Below are positions 8,726 through 18,548 of a stretch of DNA of 64,000 nt, one piece after another. This DNA comes from Clostridia bacterium (GTDB lineage: Bacteria > Bacillota > Clostridia > Oscillospirales > Butyricicoccaceae). The stretch lies in assembly GCA_021205365.1 (NCBI GenBank), contig JAJPXP010000032.1, positions 1-64,000 on the forward strand, written 5' to 3'. Position 1 is the first letter of the stretch; every line of letters starts with the position of its first letter. A model generated the notes under the pieces. The model was given only the letters and a program-made list of their open reading frames with translations, was not told the DNA's origin and searched no databases. Both the position numbers and the translations under genes were made by a program.

Positions 8726-10120
8726 ATGGGAAAAGAGAAAAAACGAGGCAGTTTTTCCGGACAGCTGGGATTTATTATGGCTGCAGCTGGAAGCGCTGTC
8801 GGGCTTGGAAACATATGGAGATTTCCATATCTAGCCGCTAAGGATGGCGGCGGTGTATTCATTGTCTGTTATTTGATTTTGGCCTTAACCTTTGGCTTTG
8901 CCCTGCTGACAACAGAGATTGCAATCGGCAGAAAAACCAAACAAAGCCCTCTGACGGCTTATAAGAAAATTCATCCAAAGTGGGGCGGTATTGGTGTGCT
9001 TGCATGCCTCGTACCGACTATTATTCTGCCGTATTACTGCTCGATCGGCGGCTGGGTATTTAAATACCTTTCCGTTTATGTGACCGGACAGGGTGCTGCC
9101 GCTGCGCAGGATGGATATTTCACATCCTATATCACCAGCACGCCGAAACCAATGATCTGGATGCTGATATACTTTGCTGTCACTGCATTTGTTGTTATCT
9201 GTGGCGTTGAAAAGGGCATTGAAAAATACAGTAAAATTCTGATGCCGATTCTGGTTGTCCTTGTCATCGGTATTTCACTGTTCTCCCTTACCCTGAATCA
9301 CACCGATGCAGATGGCGTGACCAGAACCGGATTGCAGGGCCTGAAGGTTTATCTTATTCCCGATTTTACGGGAATGACACTGAAGCAGCTTATGATTGTC
9401 ATCATGGATGCTATGGGTCAGTTGTTCTTCTCCATCAGTGTAGCAATGGGTATCATGGTAACATATGGTTCCTATGCACGCAAAGAAACCAATCTGATGA
9501 CCTCTATCAACCAGATCGAAATTTTTGATACGGGCATTGCCCTGCTGGCTGGCCTGATGATTATTCCTGCTGTTTTTACGTTTGCAGGTATTGACGGTAT
9601 GTCTGCCGGCCCGGGTCTGATTTTTGTAGCCCTTCCCAAGGTGTTTTCCGCAATGGGCGGGATCGGCTCCATTGTTGGCCTGGTATTTTTCCTGATCGTT
9701 TCCTTTGCGGCAGTCACCTCTTCGGTTTCTGTCATGGAAGCTATCGTTTCCAGTATCATAGATGCTTTCCATCTGACCAGAAAAAAAGCTTCTGTCATTG
9801 TAGCAATTTATACGTTCATTGCTGGCATCATTGTATGCCTTGGCTATAATGCACTCTATTTCGAGTTTGCACTGCCAAACGGTACAATAGGGCAGATTTT
9901 GGATATCATGGACTACCTCAGCAATAATATCTTTATGCCGCTGGTTGCTTTCCTGACCTGTATCCTGATCGGCTGGGTAGTCAAGCCAAAGGTGATTATT
10001 GACGAAGTAACACAGGGAAAATATAAATTCCAGAGAAAAACACTATATACCATCATGATCAAATTTGTAGCTCCAATTCTGCTGCTGATCCTGTTGTTGC
10101 AGTCCATCGGTCTGTTCTAA
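8726..10120 (+). CDS. Sodium-dependent transporter, NSS/SNF family
   Basis: A 464-residue neurotransmitter:sodium-symporter family protein with about eleven membrane segments. The first helix carries the family signature AGSAVGLGNIWRFPYLAAKDGGG (shortened: GSAVGLGNIWRFPY), which forms the sodium and substrate site. Members import amino acids or related amines with sodium; the substrate cannot be read from sequence. The ORF track uses a GTG at 8714, but that overlaps the AGGAG ribosome site, so the ATG at 8726 is preferred. It is monocistronic, with its own promoter and terminator. Confidence 0.92.
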   Translation: MGKEKKRGSFSGQLGFIMAAAGSAVGLGNIWRFPYLAAKDGGGVFIVCYLILALTFGFALLTTEIAIGRKTKQSPLTAYKKIHPKWGGIGVLACLVPTIILPYYCSIGGWVFKYLSVYVTGQGAAAAQDGYFTSYITSTPKPMIWMLIYFAVTAFVVICGVEKGIEKYSKILMPILVVLVIGISLFSLTLNHTDADGVTRTGLQGLKVYLIPDFTGMTLKQLMIVIMDAMGQLFFSISVAMGIMVTYGSYARKETNLMTSINQIEIFDTGIALLAGLMIIPAVFTFAGIDGMSAGPGLIFVALPKVFSAMGGIGSIVGLVFFLIVSFAAVTSSVSVMEAIVSSIIDAFHLTRKKASVIVAIYTFIAGIIVCLGYNALYFEFALPNGTIGQILDIMDYLSNNIFMPLVAFLTCILIGWVVKPKVIIDEVTQGKYKFQRKTLYTIMIKFVAPILLLILLLQSIGLF

Positions 10121-10133
10121 AAAAGAAAAAACA

Positions 10134-10180
10134 ATGGCTCCAATTGTCTTTCTGAAATGAAGGACATGGAGCCATATTTT
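10134..10180 (+). terminator. Intrinsic terminator
   Basis: A long stem with outer arms ATGGCTCCA and TGGAGCCAT and inner arms GTCTTTC and GAAGGAC ends in ATTTTT, 13 bases after the transporter stop. Confidence 0.85.
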
Positions 10181-10340
10181 TATGTCGATCACATAATCTT
10201 TCTGATCTTTGCACGATCAACAACAATGTTCCAGCAATATCCGAAGAGAACGCTGCGAAGGCATTTTAACGTGAATTTGGAAAAATCCAGGTAAAATTGT
10301 GGAAAAAAATGATACTTCTTCCTTCTATGTGTCTGCATCC

Positions 10341-10369
10341 TTGTTTTTCTTGTACATACGAAATATAAT
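10341..10369 (+). promoter_or_regulatory. Promoter of the two-component/ABC operon
   Basis: TTGTTT, 17 bases, TATAAT; 38 bases before the response-regulator ATG. The stretch from 10181 to 10340 otherwise holds nothing recognisable. Confidence 0.55.
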
Positions 10370-10407
10370 ATAGAAAGCTATCTATCCCTATCAGATGAGG
10401 TTTTTCC

Positions 10408-11082
10408 ATGAAACATATATTAATTGTTGAAGATGATGCTGTACTTGCCGCAGGGCTGTGCCGGGCACTCACATCTCCTGAAATCAAAACAACCAGCTGT
10501 GAAACACTGCACGATGCACAGAAGATGCTGCTGCGTCAAAACTGGTCGCTTATTTTGCTTGATGTAAACCTGCCGGATGGAAATGGTTTCGATTTTCTTA
10601 CAGAATTGCGTCAGACAACGCAGCTTCCGGTTATCCTGCTGACCGCGAATGATTTGGAAACTGATATTGTATCCGGTCTGGAGCTGGGCGCGGATGATTA
10701 CATCACAAAACCATTCAGCCTTGCAGTTCTGCGGGCCAGGGTAAATACACAGCTGCGCAGAATTGAACAAGCCACTGTATCGAACGTTATTACACTTGGA
10801 CGTTTTTCTTTTGACTTTGACCGTATGGTTTTCACGGCTGACGGTGTACCGGTTGAACTGAGCAAAACAGAACAAAAGCTGCTTCGCATTTTGGTTGAAA
10901 ACCGTGGCATGAAATTGAGCCGTTCGGATCTGGTTGACCGGATCTGGACGGACGGTGCAGAATATGTAGATGAAAATGCACTGTCCGTGACCGTCAAACG
11001 CCTGCGCGACAAGCTGGGCGCACAGGATACCATAAAAACGGTATATGGTATTGGTTACATGTGGGTGAAGACTGATGTATAA
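10408..11082 (+). CDS. OmpR-family response regulator
   Basis: A 224-residue regulator with an N-terminal receiver domain (acidic pocket VEDD at 7-10, phospho-acceptor Asp52 in LLDVNLPDG, conserved Lys in ITKPF near 102) and a C-terminal winged helix of the OmpR/PhoB type (ELSKTEQKLLRIL, ending YVWTVKRLRDKLG-like). It overlaps the kinase gene by eight bases, so translation is coupled. The downstream ABC transporter is its most likely target by comparison with the many Firmicutes modules of this gene order. Confidence 0.93.
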   Translation: MKHILIVEDDAVLAAGLCRALTSPEIKTTSCETLHDAQKMLLRQNWSLILLDVNLPDGNGFDFLTELRQTTQLPVILLTANDLETDIVSGLELGADDYITKPFSLAVLRARVNTQLRRIEQATVSNVITLGRFSFDFDRMVFTADGVPVELSKTEQKLLRILVENRGMKLSRSDLVDRIWTDGAEYVDENALSVTVKRLRDKLGAQDTIKTVYGIGYMWVKTDV

Positions 11083-11983
11083 TATCTTCTTTCTTATGAT
11101 ACCCGTACTGTCAGCAGCTATAGCCCTCATTGTCATCCTGTCTGACCGAAGGAAAATGCATCGTATTATGGACGGGCTTTCTGAACTGATCGACGAAGCA
11201 ATGGACGGGAACTTTATAGAAGATACCTTCGACGAAAGCAAACGTTCATCTCTGGAAAGCCAACTAGCACAATATTTGGCTGCTTCTTCGCTCTCTTCCC
11301 GCAATATTGCTGCGGAAAAGGAGAAAATAAAAACACTGATCGCTGATATTTCACATCAGACCAAAACTCCGATCGCAAATCTGCTTCTGTATTCCGAGCT
11401 GCTGCAGGAACTGAAACCAGACGGAGAAGCGGCAAATTATACGGATGCCCTGCACAGCCAGGCAGAAAAATTGCAATTTCTGATTGATGCATTGGTCAAG
11501 CTGTCCCGCCTGGAAACCGGTATTCTCACACTGCGTCCCAAACAGGGTGACATACTTCCCACAATCAGCGAGGCCGCCGAACAATTCAGGGCAAAAGCAG
11601 ATGCAAAAGGCTTATTCCTCACTGTGGAGCAAACCAATGCCTGCGCGGTATTCGATGCAAAATGGACGAATGAAGCATTGTGTAATCTGCTGGACAACGC
11701 CATAAAATATACCGAACAGGGCGGTATTACTGTCCGTGTCAAGCCCTATGCGATGTTTGTGTGCATTGAACTGACAGATACTGGCATCGGTATTGCCGAA
11801 GCAGAACAGGCAAAGATTTTCTCGCGGTTTTATCGCTCACACAGAACAGACCATAGCGAAGGTGTCGGCATCGGATTGTATCTGGCGCGGCAGATCATCT
11901 CCGGCGAGGGGGGATACATGAAAGTATCTTCCAGCCCCGGAAAGGGTTCTACATTTTCCGTCTATTTGCCCCGCCGGGTATAA
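11075..11983 (+). CDS. Sensor histidine kinase lacking an external sensor domain
   Basis: A 302-residue membrane-anchored kinase. It has a single N-terminal membrane segment (residues 3-23), a coiled linker, a HisKA domain with His94 in DISHQTKTPIANL and a HATPase domain (LLDNAIKYT near 208, TDTGIGI near 245, GVGIGLYLARQI near 270). There is no room for an extracellular input domain. In Firmicutes such short kinases often take their signal from the partner ABC transporter, which fits the two genes that follow. The ATG overlaps the regulator gene. Confidence 0.92.
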   Translation: MYNIFFLMIPVLSAAIALIVILSDRRKMHRIMDGLSELIDEAMDGNFIEDTFDESKRSSLESQLAQYLAASSLSSRNIAAEKEKIKTLIADISHQTKTPIANLLLYSELLQELKPDGEAANYTDALHSQAEKLQFLIDALVKLSRLETGILTLRPKQGDILPTISEAAEQFRAKADAKGLFLTVEQTNACAVFDAKWTNEALCNLLDNAIKYTEQGGITVRVKPYAMFVCIELTDTGIGIAEAEQAKIFSRFYRSHRTDHSEGVGIGLYLARQIISGEGGYMKVSSSPGKGSTFSVYLPRRV

Positions 11984-12008
11984 TTCTTTCAAAATTGTTA
12001 GAATTCCC

Positions 12009-12100
12009 TTCCACACGGAAAGAATGTGGAAAGATTGTTATGCGATAATCTGTATGAAAGGAAGAGAGAACCTTCCTTCTCATACAGATTTTATTATATG
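12009..12100 (+). promoter_or_regulatory. Hairpins between kinase and ABC genes
   Basis: TTCCACA/TGTGGAA (12009-12031) is followed by a 17-18 bp bulged stem (AATCTGTATG... against ...CATACAGATT, 12047-12090) that runs into TTTTATTATAT. It has the look of an intrinsic terminator or attenuator placed nine bases before the ABC gene's ribosome site, so it may lower or regulate ABC expression relative to the kinase genes. Confidence 0.55.
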
Positions 12101-12108
12101 GAGGTTCC

Positions 12109-12783
12109 ATGATGGAAATATTGACAACAAACGCACTGAAAAAGATTTATGGCAGTGACGAAAGCGAAGTACATGCCCTTGATGGTGTGGATTTTTCCGT
12201 AAAAAATGGCGAATTTGTTTCCATTGTCGGTACATCCGGCAGTGGCAAATCTACACTCCTGCATATGCTGGGTGGCCTCGACCGTCCAACATCGGGTAAA
12301 GTAACGGTAGACGGAAAAGATATCTTTTCGCTGAAGGATGAAGAACTGACCATTTTCCGCCGCAGAAAAATCGGCTTTGTTTTCCAGGCATATAACCTCG
12401 TTCCAGTGCTCAATGTATATGAAAACATCGTTCTGCCTATCGAGCTGGATGGCAAAACAATCGATAAAGCTTTTGTCAGCAGCATTATCGAAACGCTTGG
12501 TTTGGAATCCAAGCTGAACAACCTGCCCAGCCAGCTTTCCGGCGGACAGCAGCAGCGTGTGGCGATTGCCCGTGCACTTGCCGCCAAGCCTGCGATTATC
12601 CTTGCCGACGAACCGACCGGAAATCTGGACAGCAAGACCTCTCAGGATGTTCTGGGATTGCTGAAAATCACCAGCCAGAAGTTTTCTCAGACAATTGTCA
12701 TGATTACACACAATGAGGAAATCGCCCAGCTTGCCGACCGCATTATCCGCATTGAAGACGGCCGCATTGTTGTTCGGGGGTGA
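12109..12783 (+). CDS. ABC transporter ATPase, MacB/LolD type
   Basis: A 224-residue nucleotide-binding subunit with Walker [10 protein letters not shown] (41-49), Q-loop FQAYNL near 90, signature LSGGQQQR near 140, Walker B IILADEP near 163 and the switch His in ITHN near 198. The sequence belongs to the group that partners FtsX-type permeases in peptide export, peptide resistance or mechanotransmission. Two ATGs lie in tandem; GAGG fits the second slightly better. The stop overlaps the next gene region by a few bases, so the pair is cotranslated. Confidence 0.93.
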   Translation: MMEILTTNALKKIYGSDESEVHALDGVDFSVKNGEFVSIVGTSGSGKSTLLHMLGGLDRPTSGKVTVDGKDIFSLKDEELTIFRRRKIGFVFQAYNLVPVLNVYENIVLPIELDGKTIDKAFVSSIIETLGLESKLNNLPSQLSGGQQQRVAIARALAAKPAIILADEPTGNLDSKTSQDVLGLLKITSQKFSQTIVMITHNEEIAQLADRIIRIEDGRIVVRG

Positions 12784-12788
12784 GCAGT

Positions 12789-15446
12789 ATGATTCAGGTA
12801 AAAAATAAAAAGTGCATCCGGCACTTGGGATTCCAGTCAATGAAAGCTGCTAAAACACGTAACTGGATTGCCATTGTTGCCATTGCATTGACCGCTGTCT
12901 TGTTTACTTCTCTGTTTACCATTGCCATGTCGATCAACGATGCGTTCCAACAGGCGAACTTCCGGCAGGTTGGCGGCTATTCCCATGGCGGATTTAAATA
13001 TCTCACCGAGGAACAGTTTGAAGAGATCAAAGATGATCCCATGATCAAGGAATGGGGCCTGCGCCGTTTTATCGGCATGCCGACCGATGTTCCGTTCAAT
13101 AAAAACCATGTGGAAATCGGCTATTCGGATGCAAACCAGGCGCATTGGATGTACTGTGATCCAGTAGAAGGCCGCCTTCCGCAGGAAAATACCGATGAAG
13201 CTGCAACTGACACAAAAGTTTTGGAGCTACTCGGTGTTGAGCCGAAGATTGGTGCAAAATTTACCGTCACTTTTGATGTTGACGGAAAGCAAACCACACA
13301 GACCTTTACGCTATGCGGCTGGTGGGAAGCAGACGAAATTACGGTTGCCAATCATATCCTCATTCCAGAGAGCCGTGTCAATTCCATTTTAAACGAGCTG
13401 AATATCACACCCCCAGGCAGCGATGGCATGACCGGCAGCTGGAATCTTGACGTTATGCTTTCCAGTGCGATGCACATTGAGGATGACCTGCATACGATTC
13501 TGCAAAACCACGGTTATCAAAATGAAAGCCGTTCAGAGGGCGGCAACTATATTCCCATCGGTGTCAACTGGGGCTATACCGGCACACAGATTTTTGAAAA
13601 TATCGATCCGCAGATGGTTATTGCAATCGTAGTGCTTCTTCTGCTCATCATCTTTACTGGATATCTGATCATCTACAACGTATTCCAAATTTCTGTTGCC
13701 AATGATATCCGGTTTTATGGCCTGCTGAAGACCATCGGCACAACTGGCAGACAGATCAAGCGGATTGTCCGCCAGCAGGCACTGCTGCTCAGTCTCATCG
13801 GCATCCCTCTCGGCTTGGTGATCGGCTGGTTTGTCGGCGGAAAGCTGACGCCAGTCGTTCTAAACCGGCTCGATGGCGTCATGCCTGACTTTGTATCTGT
13901 AAATCCCATCATTTTTATTGTATCTGCAGTTTTCGCACTGCTGACGGTATTGATTTCCTGCTACAAACCGGGACATATGGCAGCAAAGGTTTCTCCAATT
14001 GAAGCGCTGCGGTATACCGAAGGTACCGGCGGAAAAAAGAAATTCAAGCGTTCCGGAAAGGGTATTTCCCTGTTTTCCATGGCGAAAGCAAATCTGGGGC
14101 GCAATCGCGGAAAAACCGTTATTACCATCCTCTCCCTTTCGCTGGCAGTCGTACTGCTGAATATGACGGTTTCCCTTGCAAACAGCTTTGACATGGACAA
14201 ATATCTGCGCAATGTCGTTTCAGATTTCATTGTAGCCGATGCATCCTATTTCCAGACCAGCAATCCTGGATTCTCTACAGATGCAGAACTTCCCAAAGAT
14301 GTTATCGATCAGATAACTGCACAGAGCGGCGTGGAACAGGGCGGACGCATTTACGGCATTACTTCCCCAGTACAGGAATTTATCACAGAAGACTATTACC
14401 GCTCTCTGCGGGCAGCGTGGTACGATGAAGAAAGCCTTGATTCCATGATAGAAGGAATAGAGCATACGTCTGATGGTCTTTTGGCAGACGACGCACAGCT
14501 CTATGGTATGGAACGGTATGCACTGGATAAGATGACCGTTTTGGACGGCGATATTTCCAAACTGTATGAGCCGGGCAGCCGGTATATTGCGGCTGTATAT
14601 GCGCAGGATGACAACGGAAACGTATACCCGGATTCCCATTGGGCAAAGCTCGGTGACACGATCACATTGCGATATGTCGAAGAATTCGAGTATTACAATC
14701 CCAATACTGGAGAAATCTATGAAAATGGAATGCCCGAAGATGATCCATACGTATTCCGCGCTGTCAAATACCGCGATGAGCAGTATACGGTTGCAGCACT
14801 CATCGCTGTCCCAACTTCACTCTGCTATCGATATTATGGGGCAGATGAGTTTGTTATGAACGATCAGACCTTTATCCAGGACACTGGGACAGACAGCGTT
14901 ATGCTGTATGCCTGCGACACAACCGATCAAGGCACCTCGGCTATGGAATCCTTTTTGTTGGATTACACAGAAAATGAGAATCCGCAGATCGACTACGAGA
15001 GCAAGCAGACCTATGCAGAAGAATTTGAAAGCACACGTTCGATGTTCATGCTGCTGGGTGGTGCACTGAGTTCCATCGTCGCGCTGGTCGGCATTCTGAA
15101 CTTCTTCAATGCAATCCTCACCGGCATCATCACACGCAAACGCGAATTTGCTGTGCTGCAGTCCATCGGCATGACGGGCAAACAGCTCAAAGGTATGCTG
15201 ATGTGGGAAGGTGTATTCTATGCACTGAGTGCAATCCTGCTGGCACTGCTGCTGATTTTGGCATGTGGTCCGGTCATGGCTTCGGCAATCGGCGGTATGT
15301 TCTGGTTCTTTACCTATCATTTCACGATTACTCCAGTCCTGATTCTCACACCGCTGTTCGTATTGCTCGGTTGTATCGTTCCATTGTGTGTTTACCGATC
15401 AGCAGCCAAAGCAACGATCGTAGAACTCCTGCGGGAAACAGAATAA
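12789..15446 (+). CDS. FtsX-type ABC transporter permease
   Basis: An 885-residue permease. An N-terminal membrane helix (about 25-45) is followed by a large external region, a three-helix FtsX block around 275-400, a second large external region rich in acidic residues (about 460-710) and a final three-helix block (about 755-870). Two FtsX domains in one chain imply a monomeric or self-sufficient permease partner of the ATPase upstream. The ORF track uses a GTG at 12780; the ATG at 12789 follows GGGGGTGA at a proper distance. Likely substrates are antimicrobial or signalling peptides, by analogy only. Confidence 0.9.
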   Translation: MIQVKNKKCIRHLGFQSMKAAKTRNWIAIVAIALTAVLFTSLFTIAMSINDAFQQANFRQVGGYSHGGFKYLTEEQFEEIKDDPMIKEWGLRRFIGMPTDVPFNKNHVEIGYSDANQAHWMYCDPVEGRLPQENTDEAATDTKVLELLGVEPKIGAKFTVTFDVDGKQTTQTFTLCGWWEADEITVANHILIPESRVNSILNELNITPPGSDGMTGSWNLDVMLSSAMHIEDDLHTILQNHGYQNESRSEGGNYIPIGVNWGYTGTQIFENIDPQMVIAIVVLLLLIIFTGYLIIYNVFQISVANDIRFYGLLKTIGTTGRQIKRIVRQQALLLSLIGIPLGLVIGWFVGGKLTPVVLNRLDGVMPDFVSVNPIIFIVSAVFALLTVLISCYKPGHMAAKVSPIEALRYTEGTGGKKKFKRSGKGISLFSMAKANLGRNRGKTVITILSLSLAVVLLNMTVSLANSFDMDKYLRNVVSDFIVADASYFQTSNPGFSTDAELPKDVIDQITAQSGVEQGGRIYGITSPVQEFITEDYYRSLRAAWYDEESLDSMIEGIEHTSDGLLADDAQLYGMERYALDKMTVLDGDISKLYEPGSRYIAAVYAQDDNGNVYPDSHWAKLGDTITLRYVEEFEYYNPNTGEIYENGMPEDDPYVFRAVKYRDEQYTVAALIAVPTSLCYRYYGADEFVMNDQTFIQDTGTDSVMLYACDTTDQGTSAMESFLLDYTENENPQIDYESKQTYAEEFESTRSMFMLLGGALSSIVALVGILNFFNAILTGIITRKREFAVLQSIGMTGKQLKGMLMWEGVFYALSAILLALLLILACGPVMASAIGGMFWFFTYHFTITPVLILTPLFVLLGCIVPLCVYRSAAKATIVELLRETE

Positions 15447-15477
15447 AAAAACTGTTTTTGCGTTTTATGTATGCAGA

Positions 15478-15503
15478 AGCCCCTGTCCATTCCGGACAGG
15501 GGC
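15478..15503. terminator. GC-rich hairpin between convergent operons
   Basis: AGCCCCTGTCC and its exact complement flank a four-base loop. It lies between convergent stops and probably stops both transcripts, although neither side has a strong T-run. Confidence 0.6.
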
Positions 15504-15522
15504 TATCTCTATATTGAGTACA

Positions 15523-16683
15523 TTATCTTCCGCTGATCTGATATCTTTGATAGAGCTTCGCACCCAGCCATGCCATCAGAACAACCGCAACAGCATATAC
15601 GATAAGCATCATCTGCCAACCAGTCAGATAATATCCCGGAATGTGGTACAGACAGTCATTTGTCAGCATCCGATCCACCAATACATTTACGGGAAGCAAT
15701 GCGTACAGTCTAAAAATCAACTGCATGGAATACGGCGGCCATACAAACAGGCACAGCATGAATCCTCCTATCAAAATACCCAAAACAGCAATGCTGTTTT
15801 TCAGCAGCTTCACAAGGAACATGGCGAGCACACTGTACAGCACAGATAATACCAATGCCATTCCAAGAGCCAGCAGGGCTGCCTGCCCAACGGTCATCGT
15901 CCAAGAGCATTCCGCTACGACCATCTGCATACATGCATCAAATCCATCTGCGCCGTATAACCACAAGTTCAATACGCACGTAATGATTTCCAATAGTACA
16001 GCGGACAACACGCCAAAGCTTACGCCTGCCAACAGCTTAGCACCATATAGCTTCTGCTTTCCAAACCTGCTGCATAAAATCAGCTGGTCTGTTTTTCTGG
16101 TATGTTCTTCTGCAAATACCCCCGGCAGACAAATCGCAAGCAAAAACAGCAGCAGGATATTCAGCAAGTTTTCACTTACGAGGATACTTTGAAAACCTTC
16201 CGCATACTGCCATTTAAACGGGGAAATTTCTGCTTCTTTCTGCTCCCAGTAATCCTTCTCTCCGTCTGTAAGATATTGGAGATTCCACAATCTGTGGACG
16301 CCTTCAAGCCGCGTGCGGTACATTGTATCCGCATCCGAATGGTATACCTTTTCATCATCTCCATACAGTCCCCAGAGATATTCATATATCCCTTCGTATT
16401 GCTTTGCCGCCTGTTCGGATGTATCAATTGCCGCCCGCATATCGTCCAGCATTGTGTCATCTATCATCCTGCCGGAAATAGAACGGGATGCTTCTGCTCT
16501 GCGCTGTATCTGTGTATATCCATTGATATTCTCATTGTCACCATCGCTGTAATTGTAAAACAGCGCATCTCCGATTACGGAAAGCACCGCTAAAAATACC
16601 ATGACGCCAAGGGCAATTTTGGTAATGCGCCGCCGCCAGATTTTTTTCAGTTCCCAGAAATATAAATCGGAAAATTTACTCAT
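15523..16683 (-). CDS. ABC-2 type transporter permease
   Basis: A 386-residue membrane protein. One helix near the N terminus (about 21-42) precedes an external region of about 120 residues, and at least five helices lie in the C-terminal half (from about 165 on). This is the usual ABC-2 permease plan. The start overlaps the ATPase stop by four bases (ATGA), so it is the membrane partner of that ATPase. No substrate can be inferred. Confidence 0.82.
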   Translation of the reverse strand: MSKFSDLYFWELKKIWRRRITKIALGVMVFLAVLSVIGDALFYNYSDGDNENINGYTQIQRRAEASRSISGRMIDDTMLDDMRAAIDTSEQAAKQYEGIYEYLWGLYGDDEKVYHSDADTMYRTRLEGVHRLWNLQYLTDGEKDYWEQKEAEISPFKWQYAEGFQSILVSENLLNILLLFLLAICLPGVFAEEHTRKTDQLILCSRFGKQKLYGAKLLAGVSFGVLSAVLLEIITCVLNLWLYGADGFDACMQMVVAECSWTMTVGQAALLALGMALVLSVLYSVLAMFLVKLLKNSIAVLGILIGGFMLCLFVWPPYSMQLIFRLYALLPVNVLVDRMLTNDCLYHIPGYYLTGWQMMLIVYAVAVVLMAWLGAKLYQRYQISGR

Positions 16684-17384
16684 TCCAGCCCCTCCTCATC
16701 AAATTCCCGCAGATAAAATTCCTCCAGATCACCATGGGCTTCATCCCATGCCCCGTTATAGATCACCTGTCCATCCTTCATCATGATGACAATATCCGCA
16801 ATATGCTCAATATCTGAAACAATATGTGTTGACAGCAATACAATACTGTCCTTTCCCAATTCGGCAATCAGATTGCGGAACCGGACACGCTCCTTCGGAT
16901 CAAGCCCTGCTGTGGGTTCGTCCAAAATCAGCAGCTTTGGATGGTTCAGCAATGCCTGTGCAATGCCAAGCCGCTGCTTCATGCCGCCAGAATAGGTCTT
17001 GATTTTCTGCTTTGCGTTATGTTCGAGTGAAACCAGCTTTAACAGCTCCTGCGCCCGGCGTTTTGCCTGCGGCTTGGGCAGTCCCTTGAGTGCTGCCAGA
17101 TATAACAGGAAATCCATTCCCGTAAAGTCGGGATAATATCCAAAATCCTGCGGCAAATATCCCAATATCGCACGGTATTCCTCTGTGGAAACATCCATTC
17201 CTTCCAGCGTTACTGTCCCACCGGTCGGCCTTAAGATACCGCACAGCATGCGCATCAATGTTGTCTTACCTGCGCCGTTTGCTCCCAGCAGGCCGGTTAC
17301 ACCCGGTGTCAGATTCAGGCTGACACGGTCTACCGCAATTTTATTTCCGTACTGTTTTGTCAGCCGGTCGATTTTTAATTCCAT
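16680..17384 (-). CDS. ABC transporter ATPase, ABC-2/CcmA type
   Basis: A 234-residue ATPase: Walker A GANGAGKTT near residue 38, Q-loop YLPQDFGYY near 80, signature YSGGMKQRLGIA near 132, Walker B LLILDEPTAGLD near 152 and the His-switch LLSTHI near 190. The YLPQDFG form is typical of the single-cassette bacitracin/antibiotic-export-like group. The ORF track runs 96 codons too far upstream; GGAGGAATATAT before the ATG at 17384 decides the start. It overlaps the upstream membrane-protein gene by ten bases. Confidence 0.92.
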   Translation of the reverse strand: MELKIDRLTKQYGNKIAVDRVSLNLTPGVTGLLGANGAGKTTLMRMLCGILRPTGGTVTLEGMDVSTEEYRAILGYLPQDFGYYPDFTGMDFLLYLAALKGLPKPQAKRRAQELLKLVSLEHNAKQKIKTYSGGMKQRLGIAQALLNHPKLLILDEPTAGLDPKERVRFRNLIAELGKDSIVLLSTHIVSDIEHIADIVIMMKDGQVIYNGAWDEAHGDLEEFYLREFDEEGLE

Positions 17385-18088
17385 ATATATTCCTCCATAT
17401 GTGAGAGATAGTTTTTGCATTCCCGAAGCATCAGCGCCAGAAGCAGCGGTGTGATAACAGCGCAGCTCTGCCAGCTGGATATCCAGCTCAGCCAGTCGGT
17501 CATGAAATTTACTACGATGCACAGCAGGCTGACCAGCATTGTCACTGCCGCGCAGGGATACAGGTTTTCCTTGCTGTGCCATTTGCGGATAATATGAAGA
17601 TTGCAGAACGCAGTCAGGCAGTATGGGCAAAGGATATAAAATCCAGTTTCCAGAATGGTCAACTGCCCCCATACACCAATCACAGGAGAAAGTGCTGCCA
17701 TGAGAATCAAATTTGCAGCCCCCAAAATGCCCAGGCGCGCCAGTGTTACCGCTTTTAGGGAAAAGCGGGATGCCTGCTCCAGTTCATCCATTCCACAGCG
17801 CACAGAACGGTTCATCTCCATAAAGGTGGAGAGCGCTGCAAATGGGATCAGCGCAGATACCATCCAGACACACTGTTCGTCTGTATTCCACATCAGCAGC
17901 AGTGCTGCCACGAAAACACCTATCGACATCAGCCATCCCCATGGACGGATATAGCCGAACTGGGAAAGGACAAATTCTGGCATCGTCAGCGTTGATACCT
18001 CAATGCTATCCAGAAAAGCGTTTTTTTTCTGTGATTTGGGAGGTTGATATACCGATTTTAGTGCCTGCTTCAGCTGTTTATCAGTCAT
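17375..18088 (-). CDS. Membrane protein coupled to sigma factor and ABC genes
   Basis: A 237-residue protein I cannot assign to a named family. A basic cytosolic N terminus of about 45 residues precedes six hydrophobic segments, and the C terminus is cytosolic. It lies between an ECF-like sigma factor (eight-base overlap) and an ABC pair (ten-base overlap). That position suggests either an anti-sigma role for the N-terminal region or a second permease subunit; the sequence does not decide between them. Confidence 0.75.
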   Translation of the reverse strand: MTDKQLKQALKSVYQPPKSQKKNAFLDSIEVSTLTMPEFVLSQFGYIRPWGWLMSIGVFVAALLLMWNTDEQCVWMVSALIPFAALSTFMEMNRSVRCGMDELEQASRFSLKAVTLARLGILGAANLILMAALSPVIGVWGQLTILETGFYILCPYCLTAFCNLHIIRKWHSKENLYPCAAVTMLVSLLCIVVNFMTDWLSWISSWQSCAVITPLLLALMLRECKNYLSHMEEYIWN

Positions 18089-18548
18089 AGAAATCCCTCC
18101 TGTTCAATATTTTTTGTAATTGCTTCAATACATGTTTTTCCCGCCGATACACTGCAAACCGGGACAGATGTAAGATTTTCGCCGTCTGTACAGCAGAAAC
18201 TCCATTTGTATAACGCAGGAACAGCAGCTCCCGTTCCTCATCAGATAACTGCTGCAGCGCCTGTTCCAACACAATATTGGTTATCTGCTCCTCTGTATTG
18301 TCTTCTATGCGTGAATCTTCTGCCGTTTCCATAAAAATATCCGGCTGTTTTCGAAAATGGTCATTACACAGGTTTCGTGCAATGGTATAAAGATATGCTG
18401 TCTGTTTTCCAATTTCCTTATAGCTGTGCGATTCCAGAAACCGAAGGAAAGTCTCCTGCGTAATATCTTCGGCAGTCTGTTGATGTCTGATTTTCATATA
18501 GCAATACCGGTATAGTCTATCATATAATTCTTCTGTGTCCATGAACAC
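18081..18548 (-). CDS. ECF-like sigma-70 family factor
   Basis: A 155-residue short sigma factor with region 2 (YDRLYRYCYMKIRHQQTAEDITQETF... seen as QQTAEDITQETFLRFLE near 30-46) and region 4 (LSDEERELLFLRYTNGVS near 105-122, then the HTH). AAAGGAGGT lies eight bases before a GTG at 18548; the ATG six bases further in is the alternative, while the track's start 22 codons upstream ignores this ribosome site. It heads a four-gene unit with a membrane protein and an ABC transporter and probably controls it in response to an envelope signal. Confidence 0.88.
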   Translation of the reverse strand: MFMDTEELYDRLYRYCYMKIRHQQTAEDITQETFLRFLESHSYKEIGKQTAYLYTIARNLCNDHFRKQPDIFMETAEDSRIEDNTEEQITNIVLEQALQQLSDEERELLFLRYTNGVSAVQTAKILHLSRFAVYRREKHVLKQLQKILNRRDFYD

